From Paucisalibacillus algeriensis (GTDB lineage Bacteria > Bacillota > Bacilli > Bacillales > Amphibacillaceae): a stretch of 64,000 nt of DNA. A model generated the notes under the pieces. It worked only from the letters and a program-made list of their open reading frames with translations. It did not search any database and was not told the DNA's origin. Both the position numbers and the translations under genes were made by a program. Location: the NCBI RefSeq assembly GCF_000577245.1, contig NZ_CBYO010000005.1, positions 1 through 64,000 on the forward strand, written 5' to 3'. Shown piece by piece: positions 8,038 through 17,184 of the stretch; positions within the stretch are counted from its first letter, which is position 1; each line of letters begins with the position of its first letter.

Positions 8038-9018
8038 ATGAATTATGTAATTGGAATAGATGGTGGCGGAACAAAAACTCAAGTGGTATTAGCGGATAAG
8101 GCTGGGAATGTCCTAACGAATAAGCGATATGAATCGACTAATCCCAATGCTGTCCCCCGTGAAACATTAAACGGTATATTTAAACAAATATTCCAAGATA
8201 TCGAGAGAGAAGTACCAGATAGCTTAAAGCAAGTTACCAGTGTTTTTGCTGGTATAGCAGGAGCAGGTACAAAGAAATCTGCCTTACATATTGCGGAAAT
8301 CATGACACCTTACTTTTTACCCGAAACAAAAATTAAGGTAGTGCCTGATTCGGTCAATGCACTTTATTCTGGAACGTTTGGTAAACCTGGAATCGTTCAA
8401 ATTTCTGGAACCGGATCCATTACGTTTGGGGTGAACCGTAACCAAGAACAAGGTCGTGTTGGTGGTTGGGGTTATCTTTTAGGAGATGAAGGTAGTGGTT
8501 TTGATGTCGGCAAAAAAGGAATTCAATCAGCATTACAATTTGTGGATGGTCGTGGACCCAATACCGTGTTGTTAGATATGCTTTTTGAATTATATAACGT
8601 TCGTACAGGTAGAGAACTTATCGATAAAATATATCATTCGGATAGTCCAAGATTAGAAATATCTCGACTATCAAAGCTTGTATTTGAAGCGGTTGAGAAA
8701 AAAGATGCCGTTTCTGTTAATATTCTACGAAAAGTAGCAGAGGAAATCAGTCAAAGCATTATCACTCTTGATCAGAAGCTTTTTAAAGAAGAAGAAAAGG
8801 TTGAGGTTATTCTGTGTGGTGGATTATTTTCAAATTCCAATATTCTTTCTGCATTACTTCAAGATGCACTGATTGATTATCCGAAGAGAATGTCATTAGT
8901 CACTCCGGAACTTCCACCAGTGTTCGGCTCGTTGATAGGTGCCTATTTAGAGATTGGTAGCTGTGTGAAGGCAGATGTTGAAATGAATCTTCGCAGGTTG
9001 ATGAATAATAAACAATAA
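8038..9018 (+). CDS. murK: BadF/BadG-type amino-sugar kinase, likely MurNAc/GlcNAc kinase MurK
   Basis: A 326-residue ASKHA-fold kinase with the phosphate-1 motif GIDGGGTKTQVVLAD at the N-terminus, GTGSITFGV and GGWGYLLGDEGSGFDVG in the middle, and a C-terminal adenosine motif (VILCGGLFSN). MurK of Clostridium acetobutylicum belongs to this family and phosphorylates MurNAc and GlcNAc. Its place between murQ and murR, in a cluster served by an ABC importer rather than a phosphotransferase system, supports the same job: making MurNAc-6-phosphate for MurQ. Substrate preference between the two sugars cannot be read from sequence. Confidence 0.82.
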   Translation: MNYVIGIDGGGTKTQVVLADKAGNVLTNKRYESTNPNAVPRETLNGIFKQIFQDIEREVPDSLKQVTSVFAGIAGAGTKKSALHIAEIMTPYFLPETKIKVVPDSVNALYSGTFGKPGIVQISGTGSITFGVNRNQEQGRVGGWGYLLGDEGSGFDVGKKGIQSALQFVDGRGPNTVLLDMLFELYNVRTGRELIDKIYHSDSPRLEISRLSKLVFEAVEKKDAVSVNILRKVAEEISQSIITLDQKLFKEEEKVEVILCGGLFSNSNILSALLQDALIDYPKRMSLVTPELPPVFGSLIGAYLEIGSCVKADVEMNLRRLMNNKQ

Positions 9019-9034
9019 GGTAGGTGTATAACGT

Positions 9035-9910
9035 ATGTCCCATTTGAAGGGCGGATTAACCATCATAAAAGAAATGGTAGATAGCCTACCAAAATCAGAA
9101 AGAAAAATTGCACAATTTATTCTGGAGCATCCTAAAGAAGCGGTTTTATTAACTGCCCAAGCCTTAGGACAGGAGAGCAAAACAAGTGGGGCAGCGGTGA
9201 TACGCCTTTGTAAATCATTAGGTTTTAGTGGTTTTCAGGAATTAAAGCTACGTGTTGCTGGTGACCTTCAAGAAGGTAGTAGCTCTGAATTTCGAGATAT
9301 TGAACCTAATGAAGATTATCTTAAGATTATTGAGAAAGTAACTGCGAACACGATGCAAACCATTAAGGATACAGTGAATATGGTAAGTATTTCGCGTTTG
9401 AAGGAAGCTGTGAAGACGTTAATCCATGCAGATTCTATTACATTTATAGGATTCGGAGCCTCTTTTATAACAGCAAAAGATGCAGAGCAAAAGTTCATTC
9501 GTATTAATAAACATGTTCATGCCTACTCTGATTTACATATGGCATCAACTGCAATTGCGAATAAAGGTCCCAATGATGTCGTTGTAGGGATCTCTTTCTC
9601 GGGTAATACGATTGAAGTTGCAAAGCTCTTGGAGCTAGCCCAAAAGAAGCGTACGAAAACCATCAGTATTACGAAATATGGGAATACTATGGTAACCAAT
9701 TATGCTGATATTAACTTATTCACTTCCTCTGCAAGAGAAGCGGTAAATCGAAGTGGTGCAACATCATCCAGAATTGCCCAGCTTCACTTAATTGATATTT
9801 TATTTATGTGTGTTGCTTCGGTGGAATATGAGAAGACTGTGGAACGACTTGATGCAACTCGAGAAGCGGTGGAGTATTTTAAAGGACAAATGAATGCGAA
9901 AAATAAATAA
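9035..9910 (+). CDS. murR: RpiR-family regulator MurR, copy 1
   Basis: A 291-residue transcription regulator with an N-terminal RpiR helix-turn-helix (about residues 1-77; SKTSGAAVIRLCKSLGFSGF) and a C-terminal SIS sugar-phosphate-binding domain (about 125-260). MurR proteins sense MurNAc-6-phosphate and repress salvage genes. It is the last gene of cluster A, 16 bases after the kinase, and could bind the dyad at 2235. The copy at 21522 is clearly a paralogue (shared GGLT opening and RSGATSSRI near the end). Confidence 0.85.
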   Translation: MSHLKGGLTIIKEMVDSLPKSERKIAQFILEHPKEAVLLTAQALGQESKTSGAAVIRLCKSLGFSGFQELKLRVAGDLQEGSSSEFRDIEPNEDYLKIIEKVTANTMQTIKDTVNMVSISRLKEAVKTLIHADSITFIGFGASFITAKDAEQKFIRINKHVHAYSDLHMASTAIANKGPNDVVVGISFSGNTIEVAKLLELAQKKRTKTISITKYGNTMVTNYADINLFTSSAREAVNRSGATSSRIAQLHLIDILFMCVASVEYEKTVERLDATREAVEYFKGQMNAKNK

Positions 9911-9945
9911 TGGACAAATCCTGAATTGAAAACTAATTTTGCTGA

Positions 9946-10167
9946 AAGGCTGTCTTTGGGGCAGGTGATTCCTCGTACGGGGAAAGGGATTCGTATGGAA
10001 TGGCAGTGGACCTAATATACGAGAAGTTAGATGAATACGGAGCGCGTTTTTATCCTGTCCGATTAGAAGAATGAACATCCGAAAATAAAGACCTAGAAAA
10101 CTATGAAGGGTTGGCTAAAGGAGTTTTACAACTAATACAGGAAAAGGAAATTGGATTAACGAGATAA
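9946..10167 (+). pseudogene. Flavodoxin-domain remnant
   Basis: In one frame this stretch reads KAVFGAGDSSYG...MAVDLIYEKLDEYGARFYP and, after an in-frame TGA at 10072-10074, continues TSENKDLENYEGLAKGVLQL to a TAA at 10165. The FGxGDSSY pattern followed by a KLxExGA helix is the C-terminal half of a flavodoxin-like FMN domain. The N-terminal half is missing (stop at 9943) and the remaining part is broken by a nonsense codon, so it is a decayed gene. Confidence 0.6.
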
Positions 10168-10204
10168 GTTCTCCTTAAATTGATTCATATAGATCTCAAG
10201 CATT

Positions 10205-10237
10205 GGAAAAAGGCCAGCTTAACACTGACCCTTTTAT
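10205..10237 (-). terminator. Terminator of the SpoIID-like gene
   Basis: On the minus strand AAAGG-G-TCAG pairs with CTGG-C-CTTT (one mismatch) across a short loop and runs into CTTTTTCC, just past the stop codon at 10246. Confidence 0.65.
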
Positions 10238-10245
10238 AAATAAAA

Positions 10246-11787
10246 TTAATACCGCTCTTCAAGTTCAATTCCTGTATAGAAGTGCTTCAGTATCTCTTCA
10301 TAGGAATACCCATATACTGCCATTCCCATTGCTCCTACTTGGGACATTCCAACACCGTGTCCCCAGCCACCGCCTTCTGCGACAAAGCCTGTGACAGTAT
10401 CTGTCTCCTCATCTATGATTGGCTCAATTTGGAAAAATGTGCTTCGTAAAACACTCTGGCTACCATTATCATTGATATACTTTAGAGCCCAACGAATCTG
10501 GTCTTTGTATTCATAGAAGGTTCCATTATCTGTTACAAATTCGATTTCTATTACTCTACCATTGGAGTAGTTTAGTGCATTAATTTCATGGACTTCATTT
10601 ACTTCTACACTGAAGTGATCACTAACTACTTGACTCATCTCTTCGTTTGTCCACTCATGACTCCAGCGATAATATCTGGACCATTCTTTTTCAAACTCAA
10701 TCATTCTATTAATTCGTTGAGAGTTTCTACCTTCTTCTTTATCAGCGGACATCACCCGTTCGCTAACAGGAACGGAACGTAAATAAGGAATCGGACCCGA
10801 AGACCAGACATCCTCATTATTTGATGTTATACCACCGCTTGTAGAGTGATAGACAGCGCTTATTAAATCCCCATTGTAGGTTGCAACAACCCCCTCTGTT
10901 TCGTGAACAGCTTGAGTGGAGATAGGGTGCTCTGCATCATATCCTCCATACACTTGATCAGAAGTAGTGGGTAGTAAGTCATACCCATCTGAACTACGTT
11001 TTCCTAATCCTGAAATGGCATAAGTTCTAGCAGCTACTGCTTGGGACTTCTGGGCTTCAAGTTCATCGTAAGGAGCAGGTGGTAATTCTAGCGGTACTAC
11101 ACCATATAAGTATTCTTCTAATGGTAATTCATTAATTCCTGCTAATGTGCCATTGCTATTAAAACCAACTTCACCGATACCGCGATATTGCTTACCATTA
11201 ATCTTAATTAATCCATTTTCGGAACTTATTTGAACGGCAGCAGGTATAATCTCATCAAATCCATCAGCGACCAATCGCATCTCTGATTCTCCAGAAGAGA
11301 TCGTAATTAATCGCCAATACGAATCATTTCCAGCAAATCCTTCTGCAATCATCTGTTGACGAAATGCCTCACGTTCTCCCCAACCAGCATTCTCAGGGAA
11401 CTTTCCAATTAATAGACGCCATCCACCATTGTAATCTTCAATGTAGGTCTCATGCCCTGCCGCTTCAGCCCTGTTTTTCCAGTCTAGCATTCTAGTTTCA
11501 TCAGAGGTCCAGGCAGTTTGAAGACGATAATTTGTTTCAATTGTAGAAGTAGAGGATAATTCTATTGAAACTTCATCGCCCTCCCCATTGTAAATGATTT
11601 CACCAGTATCTTTATTTGTTATCGTAAAATCATGGCCACTTCCAATACTGACTGAGTCAGTAGATGGCACAACTCCAATACGAATCAATTGTGTCCCGCT
11701 CTCAGCACTAGTAGTAATAGCTTGTGTGATAAAAGCTAGAAAGGCTACTAAACCGACAAGAAGTATGGTACATATTTTCTTCGACAT
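10246..11787 (-). CDS. Secreted SpoIID/LytB-domain protein, probable lytic transglycosylase
   Basis: A 513-residue exported protein. It has an N-terminal signal peptide (about residues 1-28), a SPOR-like segment (about 85-165) and a SpoIID/LytB domain (about 195-510). The SpoIID signature LPLEEYLYGVVPLELPP carries the Glu (about residue 234) that aligns with the catalytic Glu of SpoIID, a lytic transglycosylase that cuts denuded glycan and leaves 1,6-anhydroMurNAc ends. The ATG at 11787 is chosen because GGAGGTG lies just upstream. It is convergent with cluster A and divergent from cluster B, which encodes AnmK. I infer it may supply anhydro-sugars to that cluster; a role in sporulation or as an amidase enhancer is also possible. 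Confidence 0.8.
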   Translation of the reverse strand: MSKKICTILLVGLVAFLAFITQAITTSAESGTQLIRIGVVPSTDSVSIGSGHDFTITNKDTGEIIYNGEGDEVSIELSSTSTIETNYRLQTAWTSDETRMLDWKNRAEAAGHETYIEDYNGGWRLLIGKFPENAGWGEREAFRQQMIAEGFAGNDSYWRLITISSGESEMRLVADGFDEIIPAAVQISSENGLIKINGKQYRGIGEVGFNSNGTLAGINELPLEEYLYGVVPLELPPAPYDELEAQKSQAVAARTYAISGLGKRSSDGYDLLPTTSDQVYGGYDAEHPISTQAVHETEGVVATYNGDLISAVYHSTSGGITSNNEDVWSSGPIPYLRSVPVSERVMSADKEEGRNSQRINRMIEFEKEWSRYYRWSHEWTNEEMSQVVSDHFSVEVNEVHEINALNYSNGRVIEIEFVTDNGTFYEYKDQIRWALKYINDNGSQSVLRSTFFQIEPIIDEETDTVTGFVAEGGGWGHGVGMSQVGAMGMAVYGYSYEEILKHFYTGIELEERY

Positions 11788-11984
11788 AACGAACACCTCC
11801 GTTTTTTATAAAGTGCTTTATACTATTACTATTCAACAAACACAAAAATAAACCTCCTTTATTTTTGTAGGTATAAATAACCTTTTTATAGATAAATTAG
11901 GTAAAATGATATATTTTGTTGAAATATGAAAACATTTTTTTGTAAAAAATTATGAATCAGTATTTCAATTAATTGATATTAATG

Positions 11985-11990
11985 TATAAT
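11985..11990 (+). promoter_or_regulatory. Candidate -10 box upstream of cluster B
   Basis: TATAAT preceded directly by TG, within an AT-rich stretch of the 343-base divergent gap between the SpoIID-like gene and cluster B. No good -35 hexamer is visible at 17 bases. The 10-base palindrome CAATTAATTG just upstream (near 11966-11975) might be regulatory. The rest of the gap shows nothing else. Confidence 0.35.
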
Positions 11991-12076
11991 AATAGTGAAT
12001 TATGGATGAAGAAATGATGAATCTTTTAAATGGAGTTTTCTGAATTCCGGATAATTTCATATTTTTAACAGTGAAA

Positions 12077-12090
12077 TGTAAGCGATATCA
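12077..12090. promoter_or_regulatory. Perfect cre site upstream of cluster B
   Basis: TGTAAGCGATATCA fits the cre consensus TGWAANCGNTNWCA at every position. It lies 41 bases before the deacetylase start, so cluster B should be under CcpA carbon-catabolite repression like cluster A. Confidence 0.7.
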
Positions 12091-12130
12091 AAGATTCATA
12101 GTTTAATACCAAAAAAGTGAGGTGTGACAA

Positions 12131-12850
12131 ATGAACGAGAAGAAACATCACGTAATGGTAGTTGGAGCACATTGTGGAGATGCTGAAATCCAAGCAGGAG
12201 CAATTGCACACAAATATGCTAAAGCTGGTCATGAAGTAACATTCCTACACTTAACAGCAGGTGAAAAAGGAAATCCTCCTCACATCCAGCCTAACGAATA
12301 TCGAGAGCAAAAGATAAAAGAAGCGGAAAAGGCGGCAGCCATACTTGGTGGAAAAAGTATAACACTAGATTACAAGGATGCAGAATTAAAAGAGGATGAA
12401 GATACTGTAACTAGAGTAGCGAAGATTTTCCGAGAACTGAAACCAAATATTGTGATCACACATTGGGAGAACAGTATGCATCCGGATCATGCCCTTTGCC
12501 CTAGAATTGTTCAGGCAGCATGGTTAAAAGCAGCCCTCCCTGGATTTGATATAGATGGATTAGTACCACACTCTCTTACTAGAATGTTTCATAGTGAAAA
12601 CTGGGAGGATATGGAAGGGTATGTGCCAGATATTTTTGTAGATGTGTCGGATGAATATGATACCTATTTAGAAGCTTTATCACAATATTGGTTCATCATG
12701 AACTCTAGTGACTTTCGATATTATGACTATTATAAGGCACTTGGTACGGTAAGAGGATGTGTAGCAAGAACAACGTATGCACAGACTTTAAAATTCCCGA
12801 TAGGTATGAATACTAGAAAAGGTAAATCTATCCCTGGATTTGAACTATAG
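12131..12850 (+). CDS. PIG-L/LmbE-family deacetylase with altered metal motif
   Basis: A 239-residue protein of the zinc-dependent N-deacetylase family that includes BshB and GlcNAc-PI deacetylases. The first metal/catalytic motif, usually AHPDDE, reads AHCGDAE here (His14, Asp17, Glu19). The second, HPDH (117-120), is intact. It opens cluster B with a GAGGTG ribosome site and lies 20 bases before nagZ. The usual reaction would be removal of an N-acetyl group from an amino sugar. A role on GlcNAc- or anhydroMurNAc-containing fragments is inference, and the changed first motif raises the possibility of a different amide substrate. Confidence 0.72.
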   Translation: MNEKKHHVMVVGAHCGDAEIQAGAIAHKYAKAGHEVTFLHLTAGEKGNPPHIQPNEYREQKIKEAEKAAAILGGKSITLDYKDAELKEDEDTVTRVAKIFRELKPNIVITHWENSMHPDHALCPRIVQAAWLKAALPGFDIDGLVPHSLTRMFHSENWEDMEGYVPDIFVDVSDEYDTYLEALSQYWFIMNSSDFRYYDYYKALGTVRGCVARTTYAQTLKFPIGMNTRKGKSIPGFEL

Positions 12851-12870
12851 ACAAACTTGGAGTGATACAT

Positions 12871-14463
12871 ATGGATAAAACAATGAAGCAAAAGATTGGA
12901 CAGTTAATGGTGTTTGGATTTAAAGGGAAGACTGCAACACCAGAGATTAAAAAACTTATTCGAGAACATCATGTTGGTGGAATTATTTTATTTGCTAGAA
13001 ATATTGGTACACCAGAACAAGTTCTAGCGCTAACAACCGAATTACAACGAGAAGCGAAAAATGCTGGGCATGAGAAACCATTACTAATATGTATAGATCA
13101 AGAAAATGGGGTTGTCCGTAGACTTGGAGAAGGTGCAACTATTTTCCCGGGTTCTATGATACTAGGAGCGACTGGTAGAAGTGAAAATGCTTATATCACA
13201 GGACTTCTTACAGGACGTGAATTAAAAGCATTAGGAATTAACTGGAACTTGGCTCCAGTGTTAGACGTTAATAACAATCCAGATAATCCTGTCATTGGTG
13301 TTCGTTCTTACGGGGAATCTGCTGAAATGGTTTCGGAGTTCGGTAAGCAGGCTGTTAAAGGGATGCAGGATGCTGGGATAATTACGACGTTAAAACATTT
13401 CCCAGGACATGGGGATACTAATGTAGATTCACATCTTGATCTACCAACAATTGCTCATGATATGGACCGATTGAAAGAGATTGAGCTAAAACCATTCATG
13501 GATGTTATCGAGCAAGGAGCAGATACTATTATGTCAGCACATGTATATTTTCCCGCAATTGAGACTGAGAAAAATGTACCAGCGACATTATCCAAAAAGG
13601 TTATTACAGGATTACTTCGCGAGGACCTTGGGTACAATGGCGTCGTTACGACCGATTGTATGGAAATGAATGCGATATCGGAAGGGATTGGAACAGCGGA
13701 AGGGGCTGTCGAGGCGCTGAAAGCTGGTGTGGATTTAATTATGATCTCCCATCTTCAAGCAAGACAGTATGAGGCAATTAGTTATATACAGGAATCATTG
13801 ATGACTGGTGAGATTTCAGAGGATATAATAAATGACGCCTATCAGCGTGTCATGGAATTGAAAGACAAATATTTAAATTGGAATGATATATCACTAGGTT
13901 CAGAGCCAATTGTTGCTAATGTTGTAGGTTCTAAGCTCCACGAGGTTGAAGCATATGAGATTTACAAACAAGGAATAACGGTTGTGAAAAATGAAAATAT
14001 ACTTCCTTTAGCTGTAGATGAGTCAGATCGTGTATTGGTTGTTTATCCGAAGAACAGCTATGCCACTCAGGTGGAAGATAAACGATATGCTACGTTTTCT
14101 TTAGGAGAAACAGTACAGAACTTACATGACAATACGGAGGTATTTGAGTTATCAAATCCACCAACAACTGAAGAAATAGCAAGTGTTAAAGAGATTGCAA
14201 AAGAATTTAAAGCTGTAATTGTTGGAACATTATCGGTTAAACCAGATGACCAACAAGTGAAAATGGTGGAAGAGCTTTTCCAGGTAAACTCTCATGTAAT
14301 TGTTATCGCAACAAGAAGTCCCTATGATATTTCTTATTTACCAGATGTTAAAGCATATCTTGCAACATATGAGTTTACAGCACCAGCATTACAAGCTGCT
14401 ATTGAAGCAGTGTTTGGAAAAGTGAAAGTAAAAGGGAGATTACCGATTACACTTCCACAATAA
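12871..14463 (+). CDS. nagZ: Beta-N-acetylglucosaminidase NagZ (GH3), cytoplasmic type
   Basis: A 530-residue family-3 glycosidase that cleaves GlcNAc from GlcNAc-(anhydro)MurNAc. The NagZ acid/base loop is KHFPGHGDTNVDSH (175-188) and the nucleophile is Asp262 in TTDCMEMNA. A C-terminal domain of about 190 residues follows the barrel, as in Bacillus NagZ/YbbD. ATG at 12871 is preferred to the GTG at 12862, which lies within the ribosome site TTGGAGTG. No signal peptide is present, whereas B. subtilis NagZ is exported, so cleavage is predicted after import. anmK follows within 6 bases. Confidence 0.9.
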   Translation: MDKTMKQKIGQLMVFGFKGKTATPEIKKLIREHHVGGIILFARNIGTPEQVLALTTELQREAKNAGHEKPLLICIDQENGVVRRLGEGATIFPGSMILGATGRSENAYITGLLTGRELKALGINWNLAPVLDVNNNPDNPVIGVRSYGESAEMVSEFGKQAVKGMQDAGIITTLKHFPGHGDTNVDSHLDLPTIAHDMDRLKEIELKPFMDVIEQGADTIMSAHVYFPAIETEKNVPATLSKKVITGLLREDLGYNGVVTTDCMEMNAISEGIGTAEGAVEALKAGVDLIMISHLQARQYEAISYIQESLMTGEISEDIINDAYQRVMELKDKYLNWNDISLGSEPIVANVVGSKLHEVEAYEIYKQGITVVKNENILPLAVDESDRVLVVYPKNSYATQVEDKRYATFSLGETVQNLHDNTEVFELSNPPTTEEIASVKEIAKEFKAVIVGTLSVKPDDQQVKMVEELFQVNSHVIVIATRSPYDISYLPDVKAYLATYEFTAPALQAAIEAVFGKVKVKGRLPITLPQ

Positions 14464-14469
14464 GAAGGG

Positions 14470-15669
14470 ATGATGACCTTGCTTTTTGAGAACGGATTTT
14501 GTTATGCGGTTGGTATCATGTCAGGGACTTCCTTAGACGGAATCGATGTTGCTGTAGTAAAGATTTCAGAGGAAGAGGAGAATGTTCAGTTGGAACTGAC
14601 GCATTTTGATTCCATTCCTTACTCGGCTGAAGTGAAACAGGAAATATTAGAGCTTTGTGATCCAGCAAAGGCAAACATACAAATGATTTCCAGTATGAAT
14701 ATGTTGCTTGGTAGATTGTATGGAGAAGCAGCTTTAACAGTGATTAAAGCCTCTGGTTTACAACCAGAGGATATAGCCTTCATTAGTTCCCATGGTCAAA
14801 CTATTTTTCATCAACCTGAAGCAATAACAATCGGAATTCATAACGTAACATCTACCCTGCAAATTGGTGATATTAGTACGATAGCGGAACAAACAGGAAT
14901 TACAACCGTTGGAGATTTCCGTACTCGAGATATGGCGGTAGGTGGCCAAGGAGCACCACTTGTTCCCTATGCAGACTATCTACTTTTCCGTGATAAGGAA
15001 ATTGGTAGAGTACTAGTCAATATTGGCGGGATCACTAATTTAACCATTCTACCTGCAAATGGGAATGAGGATCTGGTGAAGGCATATGACACAGGTCCAG
15101 GGAACATGATTATGGATTATTTCGCAAAAAGAATAACAAATGGAAAACAGGGATATGACAAAAACGGTGAATTAGCTTCTGGTGGTAAGGTAATCCATGA
15201 TTGGCTAGAGGATTTGTTAAACGAACCTTACTATGCGTTAGAACCACCTAAATCAACAGGTAGAGAGCTTTTTGGTGAAGAGTACGCAAGCTCGTTATGG
15301 GATACCGCAGATAAGCTTGCAATTAGTTTAGTAGATAGAATAGCAACGGTTACCAAGTTAACCGCTGTCACGTTAACAGATCAAATTAAGCTACATCTAG
15401 AGTCAGCGAATATTCAAGAAGTATTTATTAGTGGTGGAGGATGTTATAATCCGACACTAATGAGGGAAATTGAAAGCGGTTTACCAACAGATATTAAACT
15501 CCGAAAAATGGATGAGATTGGTATGCCTGCTGATGCCAAAGAAGCGATGGTCTTTGCGTTACTAGGGTATCAGTATTTGAATAAAAGAACGAATAATTTT
15601 CCGCCAGCTACAGGAGCTAAACGTAAAGTCATGTTGGGCAAAGTAGCTTGGGGAACGTTAAGGAGGTGA
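14470..15669 (+). CDS. anmK: Anhydro-N-acetylmuramic acid kinase AnmK
   Basis: A 399-residue kinase that opens the 1,6-anhydro ring of anhydroMurNAc while phosphorylating it to MurNAc-6-phosphate. Family motifs: GIMSGTSLDGIDVAVV near residue 16, SSHGQTIFHQ, the DFRTRDMAVGGQGAPLVP block with the catalytic Asp, and GPGNMIMDYF. The product is the MurQ substrate. Tandem ATG codons at 14470/14473 sit very close to the AAGGG ribosome site, so a TTG at 14479 is also possible. It links cluster B to anhydro-muropeptides made by lytic transglycosylases. Confidence 0.92.
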   Translation: MMTLLFENGFCYAVGIMSGTSLDGIDVAVVKISEEEENVQLELTHFDSIPYSAEVKQEILELCDPAKANIQMISSMNMLLGRLYGEAALTVIKASGLQPEDIAFISSHGQTIFHQPEAITIGIHNVTSTLQIGDISTIAEQTGITTVGDFRTRDMAVGGQGAPLVPYADYLLFRDKEIGRVLVNIGGITNLTILPANGNEDLVKAYDTGPGNMIMDYFAKRITNGKQGYDKNGELASGGKVIHDWLEDLLNEPYYALEPPKSTGRELFGEEYASSLWDTADKLAISLVDRIATVTKLTAVTLTDQIKLHLESANIQEVFISGGGCYNPTLMREIESGLPTDIKLRKMDEIGMPADAKEAMVFALLGYQYLNKRTNNFPPATGAKRKVMLGKVAWGTLRR

Positions 15670-15735
15670 ATAGTTTTAGCATTCATACATTAGTTTTTAC
15701 TTATTATCTCAAAAAACGTTAGGGGGAAGTTAATC

Positions 15736-17094
15736 ATGAAAGGAAAAATGAAGTTATTTGTCATGATGCTACTTGCAATCAGCTTTGTACTAGTACTTAG
15801 CGCATGTGGCGACAATTCAGACGGTGAAACAGGTGAAGATGGTGAATGGACTGGTAAAATCACTATCTGGGATGGTCCTCGTTGGGCACAAGAAGGGGAT
15901 ACATCTGGTGAAGAAGGTAAAGGAAACCAATACTTCTGGTTAGAAGGAAAAATCGAGGAATTTGAAAAAGACCACCCAGGAGTAGAAATTGAATTAGTTC
16001 AAGTTCCTTGGGCTGAAATGCCTGACAAACTAGGTGTTAACATTGCAGGTCAATCTTGGCCGGATATTGCACCTGTTGACATCAGCGGAAGTGCAGTAAG
16101 TATTGACCATATCGACCAAGGTGTTATAGAACCACTAAATGATTTCTTCACCGAGGAAGAACTTGGCGATTTCTATGAAAATGCTTTAGATGCTTATACG
16201 TATAATGATAAATTGTATGGTATTCCAAACTCTATTACTGTTCACTCTATGCTATTAAACTTAGATTTATTTGAAGAAGCTGGTGCAACAGTACCTGAAA
16301 ATGGCGAATGGACTTGGGATGAGTTTGTGGAAGCAGCGGAAAAATTAACATTTGACCGTGATGGTGATGGAGAAATCGATGTATATGGCTTCTCAACATA
16401 TATTCTACCTGGGTATTATGAAGCATGGCCGTTCTTCTATATGAATGGTGGTCAGCCTCTAAGTGATGATCTATCTGAATTCACATTTGATTCACCTGAA
16501 GCAGTGGAAGCTATTCAAGCGTTAGCTGATATTAAACTTAAGAATGAAGCAGCTCCTGTATCCATGGGTGGTGCTGATGTAGGTGGTACTTTCCAAGCTT
16601 GGGCAAGTGAAGAACAACGTACAGTAGCAATGGAACCATGGGCAACATGGGCAATCTCATCTGCTCAAACAGCTTACCCAACAAACTTCATGGTAGCAAA
16701 CTATCCAACTGGTTCCGCGGGTGAGCCTGTAACAATTGGTGGTGTAGGTGGCTGGACAATGTTCAAGCAAGACAGCGATGCTAAAAAAGAAGTTGTTGCT
16801 GAGTTTATGAAATCTATCTCTGACACAGATGAGCAATTCTTGATGTCTCAATCTTATGGAATCTTCCCTGCTCGCATTAGTGCAGCAGAAATGGATCCAT
16901 TTGCAGACAACCCTGAAATGGCTCGTGCACAAGAAATGTCTGAACAAGTTGTGATGCTTCCTCGTCATCCAGAATGGAAGAAAATCGACGAAATCATCCA
17001 ACGTGAACTACAACTAGTATTCAACGGTGAGAAAACAGCTGAAGAAGCTATGGCAACAGCCAAACCTGAAGTTGAAGCATTACTAGGAGAATAA
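15736..17094 (+). CDS. ABC sugar transporter binding lipoprotein, cluster B
   Basis: A 452-residue solute-binding lipoprotein (lipobox LSAC, Cys25) of the carbohydrate family; the mature domain begins near KITIWDGPRWAQEGD. Several Trp residues in the predicted cleft are usual for sugar stacking. It lies between anmK and two permeases, so its ligand is probably an anhydroMurNAc-containing saccharide (inference). A GGGGGAAG ribosome site lies just upstream. A strong hairpin and then a tandem-repeat array separate it from the permease genes, which probably raises its level relative to them. Confidence 0.85.
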   Translation: MKGKMKLFVMMLLAISFVLVLSACGDNSDGETGEDGEWTGKITIWDGPRWAQEGDTSGEEGKGNQYFWLEGKIEEFEKDHPGVEIELVQVPWAEMPDKLGVNIAGQSWPDIAPVDISGSAVSIDHIDQGVIEPLNDFFTEEELGDFYENALDAYTYNDKLYGIPNSITVHSMLLNLDLFEEAGATVPENGEWTWDEFVEAAEKLTFDRDGDGEIDVYGFSTYILPGYYEAWPFFYMNGGQPLSDDLSEFTFDSPEAVEAIQALADIKLKNEAAPVSMGGADVGGTFQAWASEEQRTVAMEPWATWAISSAQTAYPTNFMVANYPTGSAGEPVTIGGVGGWTMFKQDSDAKKEVVAEFMKSISDTDEQFLMSQSYGIFPARISAAEMDPFADNPEMARAQEMSEQVVMLPRHPEWKKIDEIIQRELQLVFNGEKTAEEAMATAKPEVEALLGE

Positions 17095-17105
17095 TTTTGT
17101 AGTCT

Positions 17106-17140
17106 GGTAGACTTCGGTTGGTCCGGAGTCTACCGAATTT
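17106..17140 (+). terminator. Hairpin/attenuator after the cluster B binding-protein gene
   Basis: GGTAGACTTCGG pairs with CCGGAGTCTACC around TTGGT and is followed by GAATTTTATT. It is a stable stem twelve bases after the stop codon and fits a partial terminator or an mRNA 3'-stabiliser inside the operon. Confidence 0.75.
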
Positions 17141-17184
17141 TATTGAATGTCAGTGTTGGGGTGAAGCTATAATAATAGCTACTT

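Noticed and set aside
8038-9018. Benzoyl-CoA reductase activator (BadF) role
   Set aside because: The family shares the ASKHA fold, but there are no anaerobic aromatic genes; the murQ/murR context favours an amino-sugar kinase.
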